From Littorina saxatilis (taxonomy: Eukaryota > Mollusca > Gastropoda > Littorinimorpha > Littorinidae), in contig NC_090254.1 in assembly GCF_037325665.1 (NCBI RefSeq), forward strand, positions 18,059,723-18,123,722: a stretch of 64,000 bases of DNA. Direction: 5' to 3'. A program made the position numbers and the translations under genes. The notes beneath the pieces are model-generated. The model worked only from the letters and a program-made list of their open reading frames with translations. It did no database searches and had not been told where the DNA came from. This document shows positions 49,924-60,575 of the stretch, one piece after another (position 1 is the first letter of the stretch; each line of letters begins with the position of its first letter).

Positions 49924-50793
49924 ATGGCCAGGGAGATTCTGGACGGCAGGCTCCGCAACTACCTCAAAGTCTACACGGACGGCTCTGTCCTGGACAACGG
50001 CGAGGTGGGTTGTGCTTTTGCGATCCCAGAGTTCAACTTGGTGCGAAAATATAAACTAAACGAGGGGGTCAGTATCTTCACGGCGGAGATGTATGCCATT
50101 CTCATGGCCTGCTCCCACGTGAACGACAACATGGCCATACCCATGGGAGTGGCAATCCTCTCAGACTCGAAATCCTCCTTGCAAGCGCTGGCAAGCGAGA
50201 CAGGCAACAGACCAGAACTCCGCATGGAAATCCAGGCTCTATGTCACCAAATTATGGTTCGGGGCACCGACCTCGTTCTCATGTGGTTACCATCCCACAC
50301 AGGCATCAGGGGCAATGACCTGGCTGACAGGGCAGCAAAAGCCGCGGCCCTCTCCGAGGGCCCGGTCCTAGACCTGAAATATTCGGTCACAGAAGCGAAA
50401 GGCAAACTGGCTAAGGCTGTGAGAAAAGGGTATGGCGAGACCCTCAAGGAAAGATGCGCAAAGCACGGATGGCTAGCGCTGCCTCCGGACAGAAAGGGCC
50501 ACCATCACCCGTTCCCCCTGAAGGAGATGCAGTTGCTCCGGCGCATTCGCACCGTGAGCTCCTACTACTCCTTCACCTTCCCCCGCTGCGAATGTGGAAT
50601 GGCCCTAGACTTCCACCACCTCTTCGCAGGTTGCCAACCTCTGACCCCGGAGATGGCAACACTCTCCCAGTACAGGACTTCCCACGGACTAAGTCTACAC
50701 GACTTCCTCCGACCTCATCAGTCCCTCGGCCTGATACCGATGAGAACCTTGACCCGTTCCATCCTGAAATCGTCTGTTGCCAAATGGTTCTGA
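49924..50793 (+). CDS. RNase H domain protein, 3' part of a LINE (289 aa)
   Basis: The frame starts CGACCATGGCC, a good animal start context, just past a poly-A run. Residues 14-140 form an RNase H fold with VYTDGSVLDNG, FTAEMYAI, LSDSKSSLQAL and HTGIRGNDLADRAA, so the D-E-D-D catalytic residues are all present. A C-terminal CECG...HHLFAGC zinc motif follows (about 225-240), the same pair of domains as at the end of the LINE at 39314-43066, but the two sequences differ clearly. It is most likely the 3' part of a 5'-truncated I-type LINE. The unbroken frame with its own ATG makes a separate RNase H gene possible but less likely. No RT is found upstream. Confidence 0.75.
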   Translation: MAREILDGRLRNYLKVYTDGSVLDNGEVGCAFAIPEFNLVRKYKLNEGVSIFTAEMYAILMACSHVNDNMAIPMGVAILSDSKSSLQALASETGNRPELRMEIQALCHQIMVRGTDLVLMWLPSHTGIRGNDLADRAAKAAALSEGPVLDLKYSVTEAKGKLAKAVRKGYGETLKERCAKHGWLALPPDRKGHHHPFPLKEMQLLRRIRTVSSYYSFTFPRCECGMALDFHHLFAGCQPLTPEMATLSQYRTSHGLSLHDFLRPHQSLGLIPMRTLTRSILKSSVAKWF

Positions 50794-50970
50794 GGATGCT
50801 GGAGATGCAGGCCCAGCCAGAACCAGTTCAGACTTTCGAAGGATACCCCCAAACACCCCATCCTGTCAGGCCCACCCCCATTCCTGAAATCGTCTGTGGC
50901 CAAATGGCTCTGAGGTTGCTGGAGGCATAGGCCCAGCCAGATCCAGTTCAGACTTTAGAAGGACCTCCCC
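50757..50970 (+). repeat. ~120-bp tandem duplication at the end of the RNase H frame
   Basis: Two units contain CCTGAAATCGTCTGT, GCCAAATGG, TCTGAGG, GCCCAGCCAGA and CCAGTTCAGACTTT, at about 50763 and 50883. The first unit includes the last codons and stop of the RNase H frame (50793). Confidence 0.8.
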
Positions 50971-51178
50971 CCAATCCTCCCTCCTGCTGCCAACCGTCGA
51001 AAGGACAAGGAACCCAGAGGTCTGTTGGTAGAGCCTTGGCCCAGGAAAGGACAGGGTTCCCGACCCTCTATCTTGCACAGGCCGGTCGAGCCTAGCCTCT
51101 GGACAGGCACGGAACCTGGCAACCTGCCAGTTGAGCCGTGTCCATGGAAGGGGGAAGGTTCCCGGCCCTGTGCCCCAT

Positions 51179-51179
<1 letters not shown>

Positions 51180-51211
<32 letters not shown>
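51180..51211. repeat. Poly-T tract (~32)
   Basis: A T homopolymer lies after a GC-rich stretch (50971-51179) that repeats 'gagcc', 'aaggttcccg' and 'cctctatcttgc'-type phrases. It could be a reverse-oriented poly-A tail. Confidence 0.8.
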
Positions 51212-51417
51212 CTTCTTCTCCCTCGTACCACAACCATCTAAGGTTCCCCATATTAAACTATGTGTATCTATGTTTATATCAATAGTAAATGTCTATGTGT
51301 TTATTGTTAGTAAATGTTCTACGTTACATGTATTATGAGTGTATCTTAGGTCTACATATTAATCTAGCTGGATGATCTCGGCATAGCACATCTTACTTCA
51401 TTAAGCTACAAATTATT

Positions 51418-51715
51418 TGCTATTACTATTATTATTGCTATTATTATTATTATTATTATGAACCAACCACTTCCTTCGCTGCACCTGCCCACCTGCCGTG
51501 TTTTCCGCCGACGGGGCCGAAATCGCGTGTGGCCCGTGCACTTGTAAGTTATTCCTTACTCTTTAATTATTTACTATTATTATTATTATTGTTATTACTA
51601 TTATTTTTATTATGAACAAATCATTTCCTTCGCTGCACTCGCCCACCTGCCGTGTTTCCGCCGGCGGGGCCGAGGTCGCGTGTGTCCCGTGCGCTAGGCT
51701 TACAGTTAATGCCAC
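51418..51715. repeat. ATT microsatellite plus ~160-bp tandem duplication
   Basis: (ATT)n tracts at 51420-51460 and 51574-51612 each precede a copy of a segment with TTCCTTCGCTGCAC, GCCCACCTGCCGTGTT, CGGGGCCGA and GTCCCGTGC / GGCCCGTGC. The region to 52200 has no recognised gene; 'gttgatgaataaacc' near 51992 may be a LINE 3' end. Confidence 0.7.
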
Positions 51716-52512
51716 GTTACATTCATATATTCCATGTGTCACCTTAGGTGTATATATTAGATTAGACAGCCAGCCTCTGCCTACCATATCTGAGACGTCC
51801 GTCTCTTTTGGGAGGAAGAGGGTGGCCTTTGTAGCTGTGCGAGAGTATGCGGACGACTGTGTATGACAGTGTAAATAGCCTATCCTCTTTTTCTCACCCC
51901 CACCCCAGAGGGGGTTACAGAGACACATCTCTGGCCTCCTCACCTGATCCCCTTCCCATGCCTCTGTAGACAGAGGGTGCCATAAAGGCGTTGATGAATA
52001 AACCGACATAAAGTCGCAGCCCTGTACATATGTTTTTAACCGGCCAGTATAGGTCCTAGGGAGGACCGGGTTGGCTTTTCGCCAGTTGACTAGCCGCCGA
52101 ATCCACAAGTACGTAGAGGGTGCCTCAGCTTCTCCACCACGACCCTCCTTGGTCTGACACTCACTCCTTTGCCATGATCAGTCGGATGCCACTTTTCACA
52201 ATTTTATTCTAAAGTACCAACAAATCAAATCAATTCCCTTCCGGAATAGCAACGTTCCACGTTTCTTGAATACAAAAGCATTTCTGCCTCGGAATGAAAG
52301 AATAAAACTCTACAATCGTGTATCTCCTGCAAGGAATTGATTTTAAATCCTGTTCTTCCAGCATTTCCATTACGGAAAGTAAAAGGTTTTTTTTGTTTTT
52401 TGTTTTTTGTTGTTGTTGTTGCTCATCTTCACCCAGGCACACATCGTAGAGCTTCGGCTCTGATATCTTTGACCCAAATTGCTCTAAGCAGAGAGGTCGT
52501 TAAACTGTATTT

Positions 52513-52940
52513 TCGTCGACAAGAGGCGAAGCCTTCAAGGCTCCCGTAAAGCGGGGACCACATTTGGACGCCGTTTTACGCTCTATGCGCCGCAGGCCGT
52601 TTTGTGCGTCGCGCGGGAATTGCCGAGTGGCCACACATCGACGATTTTTTTCACAACGCGGTATCACAGTGGAGCGGGTCTCCTGACAAGAAAGTTCAGT
52701 TGCATTCGACTGCCGCGCCGCGAGCAGCTGACGTCATCGCTCTGGTTTGCTCTGATTGGTCAAATTTCCGTCGTTCTATGTCTGTGTCATAGAAATTAGA
52801 ACACGCGCTATTCTTCTGCAAATAACGCTTCGCGATCATAGCACGCTACGGCGCTCCCACGTGGGCCGTTTTGAGCATAAGTCAAATGTGGACAGGGTCG
52901 GACGGGAGTGTATGGACGGGCCTTATGAAATCGACAAACA
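52513..52940. other. Solo HINE-B 5' end joined to a GC-rich segment
   Basis: GACAAGAGGCGAAGCCTTCA at 52520 matches the HINE-B 5' end but departs after AGGCTC. The following GC-rich sequence runs to about 52940 and has a weak inverted pair (CCACATTTGGAC near 52558 and GTCAAATGTGGAC near 52881). It may be another HINE-B subfamily or an unrelated element. Confidence 0.4.
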
Positions 52941-53135
52941 GTAACACAAGCTCAAATCACTCCGTCACACGCACATGCACACACACAACACACACACACC
53001 ACACACTCAGAGTTAAAACTAACGCATCATATTTACTCCATGTATATTTTAAAAGAAGTCAAACAGATAAAATGACTGTGTATTTGTTGTTGGTGTAGTT
53101 GTCCCTGAAGGAGATCTTGTGCAATCCTCTCTCAG

Positions 53136-53144
<9 letters not shown>

Positions 53145-53183
<39 letters not shown>

Positions 53184-53462
53184 CAGGGCCGGACTAGGCT
53201 AAGAGGAGGGGGGGTTGCCAGTGGTGGTCCAGGGGGATGTTCTCCTGGCGGGGTTAAGGGTGGGGGTCAGGGGGCTTCGCCCCCTGAAGCTGATGGGCAG
53301 GTCATAATATCTGAGATAGGAAAATGGTCGCTCCTTGCATGAAACGGCATAAAATAAACAATAATAAAAAATGTTTTAAATAAGTGAGGTACATGTTTAG
53401 GCTAGGGGGGGGGAGGGGGTTGCGCAACCCCAATACCCCCCCCCCCCCCCGGTAGTCCGGCC

Positions 53463-53512
<50 letters not shown>

Positions 53513-53515
53513 TTA
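53145..53515. mobile_element. hAT-like MITE (53184-53465) inserted in a CA microsatellite
   Basis: CAGGGCCGGACT at 53184 and AGTCCGGCCCTG ending at 53465 are a perfect 12-bp inverted pair. (CA)n flanks both sides (53148-53181 and 53466-53511), so the element landed in one CA tract. CAGGG...CCCTG ends are typical of the hAT superfamily, but the 8-bp duplication cannot be read in a CA tract. The inside has G and C homopolymers. Confidence 0.7.
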
Positions 53516-54471
53516 AACTGCATCATAATTATCATGGCAAAGCTTATCTACACTCATTAACTTACTCTAGAGCTTGTGTATATATTCTTGGAATTGTCAT
53601 ACGACTAAGATTTAATGATATGGGCGTCACGATGGTCACACTCAGACAGGTTCACATGAGGTTATTTGCCCTGGTCCTCGCACTCCGAAGTCTCTGATAT
53701 TATTCAGTGACACATTGTCCTGCTGGCAACCAGCTCCACGTGCTTGGGCATGAACGGTCACCAAGAAAACCATTATATACTGGCTGTGTGAAAGCTATTA
53801 AGGTCAATGACAGAAAAACCGTGTGCTTACTCATTGCAGCCCTGGGAATTTGTTTAATCCTGTCCCACTCAATTATCGGAATGTTCCTGTACACTATGTC
53901 TTTGTATCAGAGAGTTGTAATGTTCATTTGTAAGGACGTGCTTTCCTGAAACAAATGAAGAGTTGGATTACAACGCTGCAGTGTTCTCTGCCCTGGATTG
54001 TAGCTTGCCCGTCGTAAATCAGCAGTAGATCTGCGGGTGCTGTGTTCATTTGGAAATATACACTAAGCAATAGGTACCTGCCATGTGGTCACTTTTTCCA
54101 CTGCTGTCCTCAGTCATATACTTTTCATCAAGACTTGTCACCATGCCGAGTGGATCTAAATTCAGAAGTCGTCATGTGGCTGAGGCATATCTGACATAGC
54201 GTCGATCTTGTTGTAGCTTATCCTCCTTTCTGAAATAAAAGGCAAAATACGATTAGTTGTGATGACTACAACCTACACAAATAAAAACAGTGTTTTGATA
54301 CTGAATAGTCGGGTTATACAAGCTACTTTACCTATGCAGCATGCATGGGAATCCTACATTATGCAAACATGTCAACTGACTGGTTCTTAAAAGAATTCTG
54401 ACGGTCAACACAGTCAACACACTATTCACAGTCCATTTTGAGAAGCAACTGAGGTACTCTCCAGTGGTGGA
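53516..54471. other. Intergenic stretch, nothing recognised
   Basis: No repeat or gene is recognised. Short frames at 53700-53950 on both strands have no family resemblance. Confidence 0.4.
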
Positions 54472-54670
54472 TTTAGGAGGGGGGCGGGGAAGGGGGCCCG
54501 GACCCCCCCCCCCCCTATAGGGAAAGAGAGAGAGATTCAGGGGGGGGGGGGGTCATGCACCCGACCCACCCTGGCATTTTCGGGCGCTTTGCACCCTCAA
54601 TTCAGGCTTCGCGCCTTCAAGTTCGTGAAAAACAGTTTGGGTGTGCCCCCCTTTCCTGGATCCACCCTTG
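54472..54670. mobile_element. hAT-like MITE, ~200 bp
   Basis: The left end CAGTGGTGGATTTAGGAGG and the right end (inverse CAAGGGTGGATCCAGGA) form an imperfect pair. The inside has C and G homopolymers (54505-54517 and 54540-54552) and 'caggcttcgcgcc'. Ends of this form are common in hAT MITEs of invertebrates. Confidence 0.55.
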
Positions 54671-54750
54671 CTATCTGATGGTCTTGTTTGAATGATAAGC
54701 GATCAACTCAGAAGGAAGAAATCAACAGAGGAAAAAATAAACCATTAACA

Positions 54751-55540
54751 TTAAAGGCACAGTAAGCCTCCCGTAAACCATCACAGGTACTGTCAGGCTT
54801 TTACACACAGTACAAACACCCTTCCATTTGAACGCTCACCAAACGGGAACATCCTAGGTGCCCTACGTAAAGAGCGAGCAATTTTCAAAGAATTTATTTT
54901 TGCGTGGTTTATCTTACCCCTGAGCCATCGTGAACCCGTGTGATCCATTTTCCCTTTTTCACAATGCAGTCGTCAGTTTGTAATTTGAATGCGGCTCGCT
55001 GTGAGCTTATCTTCAATAACACGTTATTATGTACCTCTGACTTTTCACGAAACAAACGAATGTGGTTCATAAGAACTCGAGCGATGGCTTTTGACTGCCT
55101 ATAAACCATCGTCTGCTACGAAAACCACGACCTTGCGTGACGTCCGGGCTTTTCTTTTTTCAAACTTTCAAAACTTCGAATTGTACTGATCTTGTCTTGA
55201 TGAAAAAATAATTCTTTTATGATATAATAATGTTTGTGTAACAAGCTGTCAATTTATTATTTAGATTTTAAAAGTTAGGTCTAGCGCCAAAATGCACAAT
55301 CAGCGCTCAACGGCTATCGCCAGTTGAAGGGAAGTAACTCATTTTTGACCTGAGTTCAGGATGGGTCCGATTGATATGGTCTCAATCCGAAAAATTAATT
55401 CTTTGAAAATTGCTCGCTCTTTACGTAGGGCACCTAGGATGTTCCCGTTCGGTGCGTGTTCAAATGGAAAGGTGTTTGTACTGTGTGTAAAAGCCTGACA
55501 GTATCTGTGATGGTTTACGGGAGGCGTACTGTGCCTTTAA
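54751..55540. mobile_element. TTAA-flanked MITE (copy 2)
   Basis: The ends are TTAAAGGCACAGTAAGCC and TACTGTGCCTTTAA with TTAA at both edges. It is more diverged than copies 1 and 3 and inverted relative to them: WITRVHDGSGVR reads on the minus strand at about 54945-54909. The inverted arms include GAACGCTCACCAAACGGG and CACCTAGGATGTTCCCG. Confidence 0.75.
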
Positions 55541-56187
55541 CTTACAACATTCACTTCCCCCGGACCCAGGGGGGGGGGGGGGGGGGGGGGGGTTCCAGGG
55601 GTTCCGGAACCCCACCCCTGGAAAAAGCATGTACCTTGCTTTGAGTGATTTTTTTTTTGGTTTTTTTTTTTTAATAAATTGTGTGTGTGTCTCTAACAAC
55701 CAAAACAATGCTGCTCTTAACCCTCACAACAAGGCCCAGAATGCACCAGATTGCACAGATTTTAACCGTTTTTCAAAAAATTTCCGGGGGGAGCATGCCC
55801 CCGGACCCCCCTAGTTCAGGCGCGCGCTTGTGGCTTCGCCACTTCGTTGATTTGCCCCCCCCCCAAAAAGGAGGAACCCCCCCCCCCCCCCTTACAACTC
55901 ATTTGGTCCGGCCCTGCATTGCACACCGCTACTGTCGGAGTCAACTCGTAACTATCTCCTGCTGCGCAGCAGGTTCAGCAACACACCCTACCCCCCAGGG
56001 GATACTACTGGTAACGATCGCAGCTATCGCAACGACAGCCAATCAGGTTTAGTCTGCATATCGTTCGGTCGATAGGAGCGAACAAGCGATCAGCCAATCA
56101 AAAACAATCGATCCAATCGCTTATTACTGATGTCAGATTGTCGTGATCAGCAGTTCGTCGATTCCACTGCGATAATAACCCGTGACA
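55541..56187. repeat. Poly-G/C rich mobile remnants with hAT-like end
   Basis: G homopolymer (55569-55592) runs into GGTTCCAGGGGTTCCGGAAC / CCCACCCCTGGAA, a hairpin. C homopolymers lie near 55856 and 55880-55893, and GTCCGGCCCTG near 55907-55917 matches the right end at 53455-53465. The left end is not placed with confidence. Confidence 0.45.
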
Positions 56188-56242
56188 TTAAAGGCACAGT
56201 AAGCCTCCCGTAAACCATCACAGATACGGTCAGGCTTTTACA

Positions 56243-56878
56243 AAGTTCAAAGTTTTATTGGTCCATAACCCATGGGGGCATTTTGAACAATAAATACAAT
56301 CAATACAATCAATATATGCTAATGTAGTAAATAAAAAAATAAAAAATAAAAAAAAATAAAAAAAATTATGAAAAGCTGTTACAAATTCTATCAACAAAGT
56401 CCAAAATATTCTTTAGCAATTTCTTTTTCTTCGTAGCAAACAACTTTTTAAATTTTAAGTGCATTAGGTTTTTTCCAATAGTAAGGTGGTAACAACTCAG
56501 CTCTTTCTTCTTTGAAAAAATCACAGACAAATAAATAATGGAATTCATCACCTATGTCTTGTGATACACATTTGGTGCAAGTTCTTTCTGATCTCGGGAT
56601 GTTAAGATAACGTTCTTTCTGTACAGGCAAATTGTTGTTTAATGTTCTAAACTTCATCATTGAAACACATTGGTGATATGGCAGGAGTGTGACATAGTCT
56701 TCACATGCAAAAGTATCTTTAAACATTCGATAATTCCAAAACATATTTTTTGTTCCAATTTCTGTGAACCATTTATGGATATACTGGTCATACAAGCTTC
56801 TTTTTACATTTAGTCAAGTTTTGACTAAATGTATTAACGTAGAGGGGGGAATCGAGACGAGAGTCGAGGTGTATGTGC

Positions 56879-56937
<59 letters not shown>

Positions 56938-58685
56938 TGTCTCTGTGTGTGTGTAGAGCGATTCAGACTAAACTACTGGACCGATCTTTATGAAATTTGA
57001 CATGAGAGTTCCTGGGTATGAAATCCCCAGACGTTTTTTTCATTTTTTTGATAAATGTCTTTGATGACGTCATATCCGGCTTTTCGTAAAAGTTGAGGCG
57101 GCACTGTCACGCCCTCATTTTTCAACCAAATTGGTTGAAATTTTGGTCAAGTACTGTTCGACGAAGCCCGGACTTCGGTATTGCATTTCAGCTTGGTGGC
57201 TTAAAAATTAATTTATGACTTTGGTCATTAAAAATCTGAAAAATGTAAAAAAAAAAAATTATTTTTATAAAACGATCCAAATTTACGTTCATCTTATTTT
57301 TCATCATATTCTGATTCCAAAAACATATAAATATGTTATATTTGGATTAAAAACAAGCTCTGAAAATTAAATATATATAAAAATTACTATCAAAATTAAA
57401 TTATCAAAATCAATTTAAAAACACTTTCATCTTATTCCTTGTCGGTTCCTGATTCCAAAAACATATAGATATGATATGTTTGGATTAAAAACACGCTCAG
57501 AAAGTTAAAACAAAGAGAGGTACAGAAAAGCGTGCTATCCTTCTTAGCGCAACTACTACCCCGCTCTTCTTGTCAATTTCACTGCCTTTGCCATGAGCGG
57601 TGAACTGACGATGCTACGAGTATACGGTCTTGCTGAAAAATGGCATTGCGTTCAGTTTCATTCTGTGAGTTCGACAGCTACTTGACTAAATGTTGTATTT
57701 TCGCCTTACGCGACTTGTTACTTTCTGTTTAAACCATGCGCTTGAGTATTGAACATTTTCTTGAAAAGTCCAAAGGCCAGAGAGACCAATTTCATTTAAG
57801 GTTTTTTCAATAAAACATAAATAATTAGATTCAATCATCTTGTTGATATACAATTTATAAGTAAAGCAATACACAATACTTGAAAATTTATTTTTATGAA
57901 TAGGACTAATCAGTTTATACCAATAGCAAAGCATTCTACATTTCATATTAACATCTAGTGGATATCTTCCAAGTTCACCAAATATCATAGCATTTGGAGT
58001 TGATTTTTTTAGTTTGAAAACAATTTTATAAAAACGCAATTGAAGTTTAATAGCAAGTTCACAGGAACCAAAACCCCATACTTCACATCCGTATAATAAA
58101 ATTGGAGCAATCATTTTATCAAACAGGTCAACTTGTATGTCCACAGGCAGTGACAATTGTCTACAAGTACGCAAAAGAACAAACATTGCCCTTGAGGCAC
58201 GATCATATAGATTCTTCTGTGCGACTGAAAATGTATTATTATAATTAATCTTAATGCCCAAGTACATTACATCAAACACTACTTCGATTAAATTGCCATT
58301 ATACGTAAACAATGGTTTATTTCTAATTTTACCTCTGGAAAAAACTATAACTTTCGTTTTGTTTACATTAATATTTAGACGCCATTTTAAACAGTATTCG
58401 TGCATTTTGTTTAAACATTCTTGCAGGTTTTTTTCTGACTCTGAGCAGATCACAGTATCATCCGCATACAGTAATAAAAACATTTGAAACAAAGCATTTA
58501 CATCAGTATCATCCATTCCAATCACAATAGCCTCTCTTGACATGGATTGTAGACCATTATTCTTTTCCAACAGAAAAGGCTTTAGATCATTTAAAAATAG
58601 AGCAAAAAACAGCGGTGACAGGTTTTCCCCTTGTCTAACTCCACACAAACTGGGAAAATATCCAGAGCACTCGCTATTAACTTTA
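56243..58685 (-). mobile_element. Non-LTR LINE fragment, RT to 3' tail, split by HINE-A
   Basis: On the minus strand, 58648-57721 encodes GVRQGENLSPLFFALFLNDL and the catalytic LLYADDTVICSES, then NVNKTKVIVFSRGK, YLGIKINYNNTF and LLYGCEVWGFGS. The frame resumes after HINE-A at 56795-56450 with KWFTEIGTKNMFWNYR, FRTLNNNLPVQKERY and CTKC...GDEFHYLFVC, the C-terminal zinc motif. The 3' tail ends AATAAAACTTTGAAC. It is 5'-truncated within the RT. The wording resembles CR1/L2-like LINEs of invertebrates; the clade is not certain. A short A/T-rich 3' UTR (56330-56365) precedes the tail. Confidence 0.8.
56801..57719 (-). mobile_element. HINE-A copy 4 (complete), inserted in a LINE
   Basis: On the minus strand it starts AACAAGTCGCGTAAGGCGAA and ends with the ACATTTAGTCAA hairpin plus TAAAAA. 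A GT tract lies at 56879-56955 and TGACGTCA at about 57064-57071. It splits the LINE coding region between SAWFKQKV and the YDQYIHKWF segment, with no obvious target duplication. Confidence 0.75.
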
Positions 58686-58716
58686 ATGGTTTACGGGAGG
58701 CTTACTGTGCCTTTAA

Positions 58717-60404
58717 GTACACACAAACAAGCCACCAAAAGCAACAGCTGTCTACTGTGTCGTGTCGTATGGTGGAAAGACCTGAAGATGGCTACAGCTG
58801 AAACTAATCTAGTGCTCCCTCCGCCGCGTCCGTCAAGCGAAGGTAGTATAACAAAATGTAATAACTATCAGTGCTTTTTGCTTGCGTGTCAGTTCTTTTT
58901 TTTATGGCATATTTACGCCATACGGTTTAATTTCAATACGCCATAAGATTTAATTTCAAAACGCCATAAGGTTTCATTTGTAAGAAGGCGTTCATTATCA
59001 CATAAAATCAGCGACTGTCAGTTAGTTACAAAAAGACCAAAGCTGTTTAACTGTAAGATTATAACCAGGGATTGTGTTCTCAAACAGCTTTGTTCTGTTA
59101 TTATCTTATCGTTTTAAGTATGAAAATACAGGGAAGTAAGCCTAAACCAGCGACCGGTCGGTTGGGCCTATTACTATACCAGTTGATACACATTGGGCGA
59201 AACTACTTCCGTGCACAATTATTTAAGGGTGGATTTGAACGATAAACGAAAACACCCCTCAACTGCTGAGAACAAAAAAAAACTTTCTTCGTGTAGGAAA
59301 ACGAAATATACCTAAAGACAAAACGATCTGGATCAAGGACTGCGATGTGAAATATGAAATTGTCTTAAACGCCCCACGGTCATGGGCTTGATAAAGTACA
59401 AAAATAAATAAATATATTTGTCATTATTTTCACGAATTTTCATTCATAACCAGCTGGGGAATAAATAATATTGTCATCATTTTCACGAGTTTTCATTCAC
59501 AAGCACCTGGGAAATAAATCTCATGTTCCCCGGGGAATAAATCCCCGGTTACCATAGTTGCAGGAAACCCTATTACATGGATAATCAAAAGCAAACCCAA
59601 TAGAAACGCTCGAGGATTCTTCGGCTCTTTTCATTGGCGTTTCCCCAGACCTAAACAGACGACAAGACACTGCTTTGCAAAGTTCCAAAAACCAACTGGC
59701 AAACTGGCAAAAGTAAACAAAAAAACAAAACTACTTCAATAAATTCGTCACAAACAAATGAAACCTACCGATATGTTATGTCTTCTTACAAAGTCACGGA
59801 GTGTGTGTATCTGTGTTTCGATACACAGACGTTCGGAGAAACACGAACGTCAAGTTCAAGTAAAACGACACCTGACACACACATTTTGACCCGTGCACAA
59901 GACGTTGTATCGATAAACGAAGCACAAGTAAGAAACAATAATAAAAGCAAAGAAAATAACAACACGATATGCAAACATCTAACAAAGCCGAGCAAGCAGA
60001 ATGACAGGTCTAATGAAAAACAAAGAGGTACCGAGTCGGAAACAAGATCGCGATTCTTTCCTTCGCTGCACGACGCAAATCTTCTGTGACCTTTGACCAA
60101 ACGTAGCTTCCACATTCGATCACCGTGCTCAGCTTAATATTTACAACAGAAAGCCGAGGGGTGGAATACCGAGATGAACCTACAGAAATGTGCATCCTCA
60201 AACCTGACATATTCATCCCAACTCATTTAATGAACTCAAAAACACAGAAAGTTGCTTTCACACGCCATCTTTGATTGCCAGTGGTTATCAAACCGGGACC
60301 CGTGTGGTTATCAGCACGGGACCCGTGTTTCAAAGCATGGCTCCCTGGGTTGATTGTGCACTTGTTTTCTCACTACCAAAATGATGACAAAAACGATGTT
60401 TGAT
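58717..60404. other. Mostly unrecognised stretch with a weak candidate first exon
   Basis: On the plus strand 58788-58842 reads MATAETNLVLPPPRPSSEG and stops at AG|GTAGTA, so it could be a first coding exon; no partner exon is found. TGACCTTTGACC (a DR1-type nuclear-receptor site) is at 60087-60098. 'cgccataagatttaatttc' and 'cgccatacggtttaatttc'-type phrases repeat three times near 58915-58975. Otherwise nothing is seen. Confidence 0.25.
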
Positions 60405-60575
60405 GGTTTGTTGACAGACCAGCTTTTTTGTCGGTCCTCGGGGGGCATATCGACTTTTGTTTCATATTTATTGACCGCGGCCTTCGGCCTTGGTCAATAA
60501 ATATGAAACAAAAGACGATATGCTCCCCCTCGGACAGACAAAAAAGCTGGTCTGTCAACAACCCATCAAACAACT
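60405..60575. repeat. Long near-perfect palindrome (~170 bp)
   Basis: The left arm from TTGTTGACAGACCAGC to TATTGACCGCGGCC and the right arm from GGCCTTGGTCAATA to GCTGGTCTGTCAACAA face each other across a 3-bp centre near 60487. Both arms carry TTTCATATTTATTGACC or its inverse. It is a foldback element or a large cruciform-prone site. Confidence 0.8.

Larger units (their letters stand above)
56188..58716. mobile_element. TTAA-flanked MITE (copy 4) interrupted by a LINE and a HINE-A
   Basis: The left end 56188-56242 (TTAAAGGCACAGTAAGCC to 'caggcttttac') and the right end 58686-58716 ('aatggtttacgggagg' to CCTTTAA) are the two edges of the TTAA MITE. Between them lies a LINE fragment (56243-58685), itself split by HINE-A copy 4. 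Most of the MITE interior is missing, so LINE insertion came with a deletion. Confidence 0.7.

Noticed and set aside
51563-52108. 181-codon minus-strand frame
   Set aside because: No family resemblance; it crosses the duplicated segment and the ATT tract and reads only by chance.
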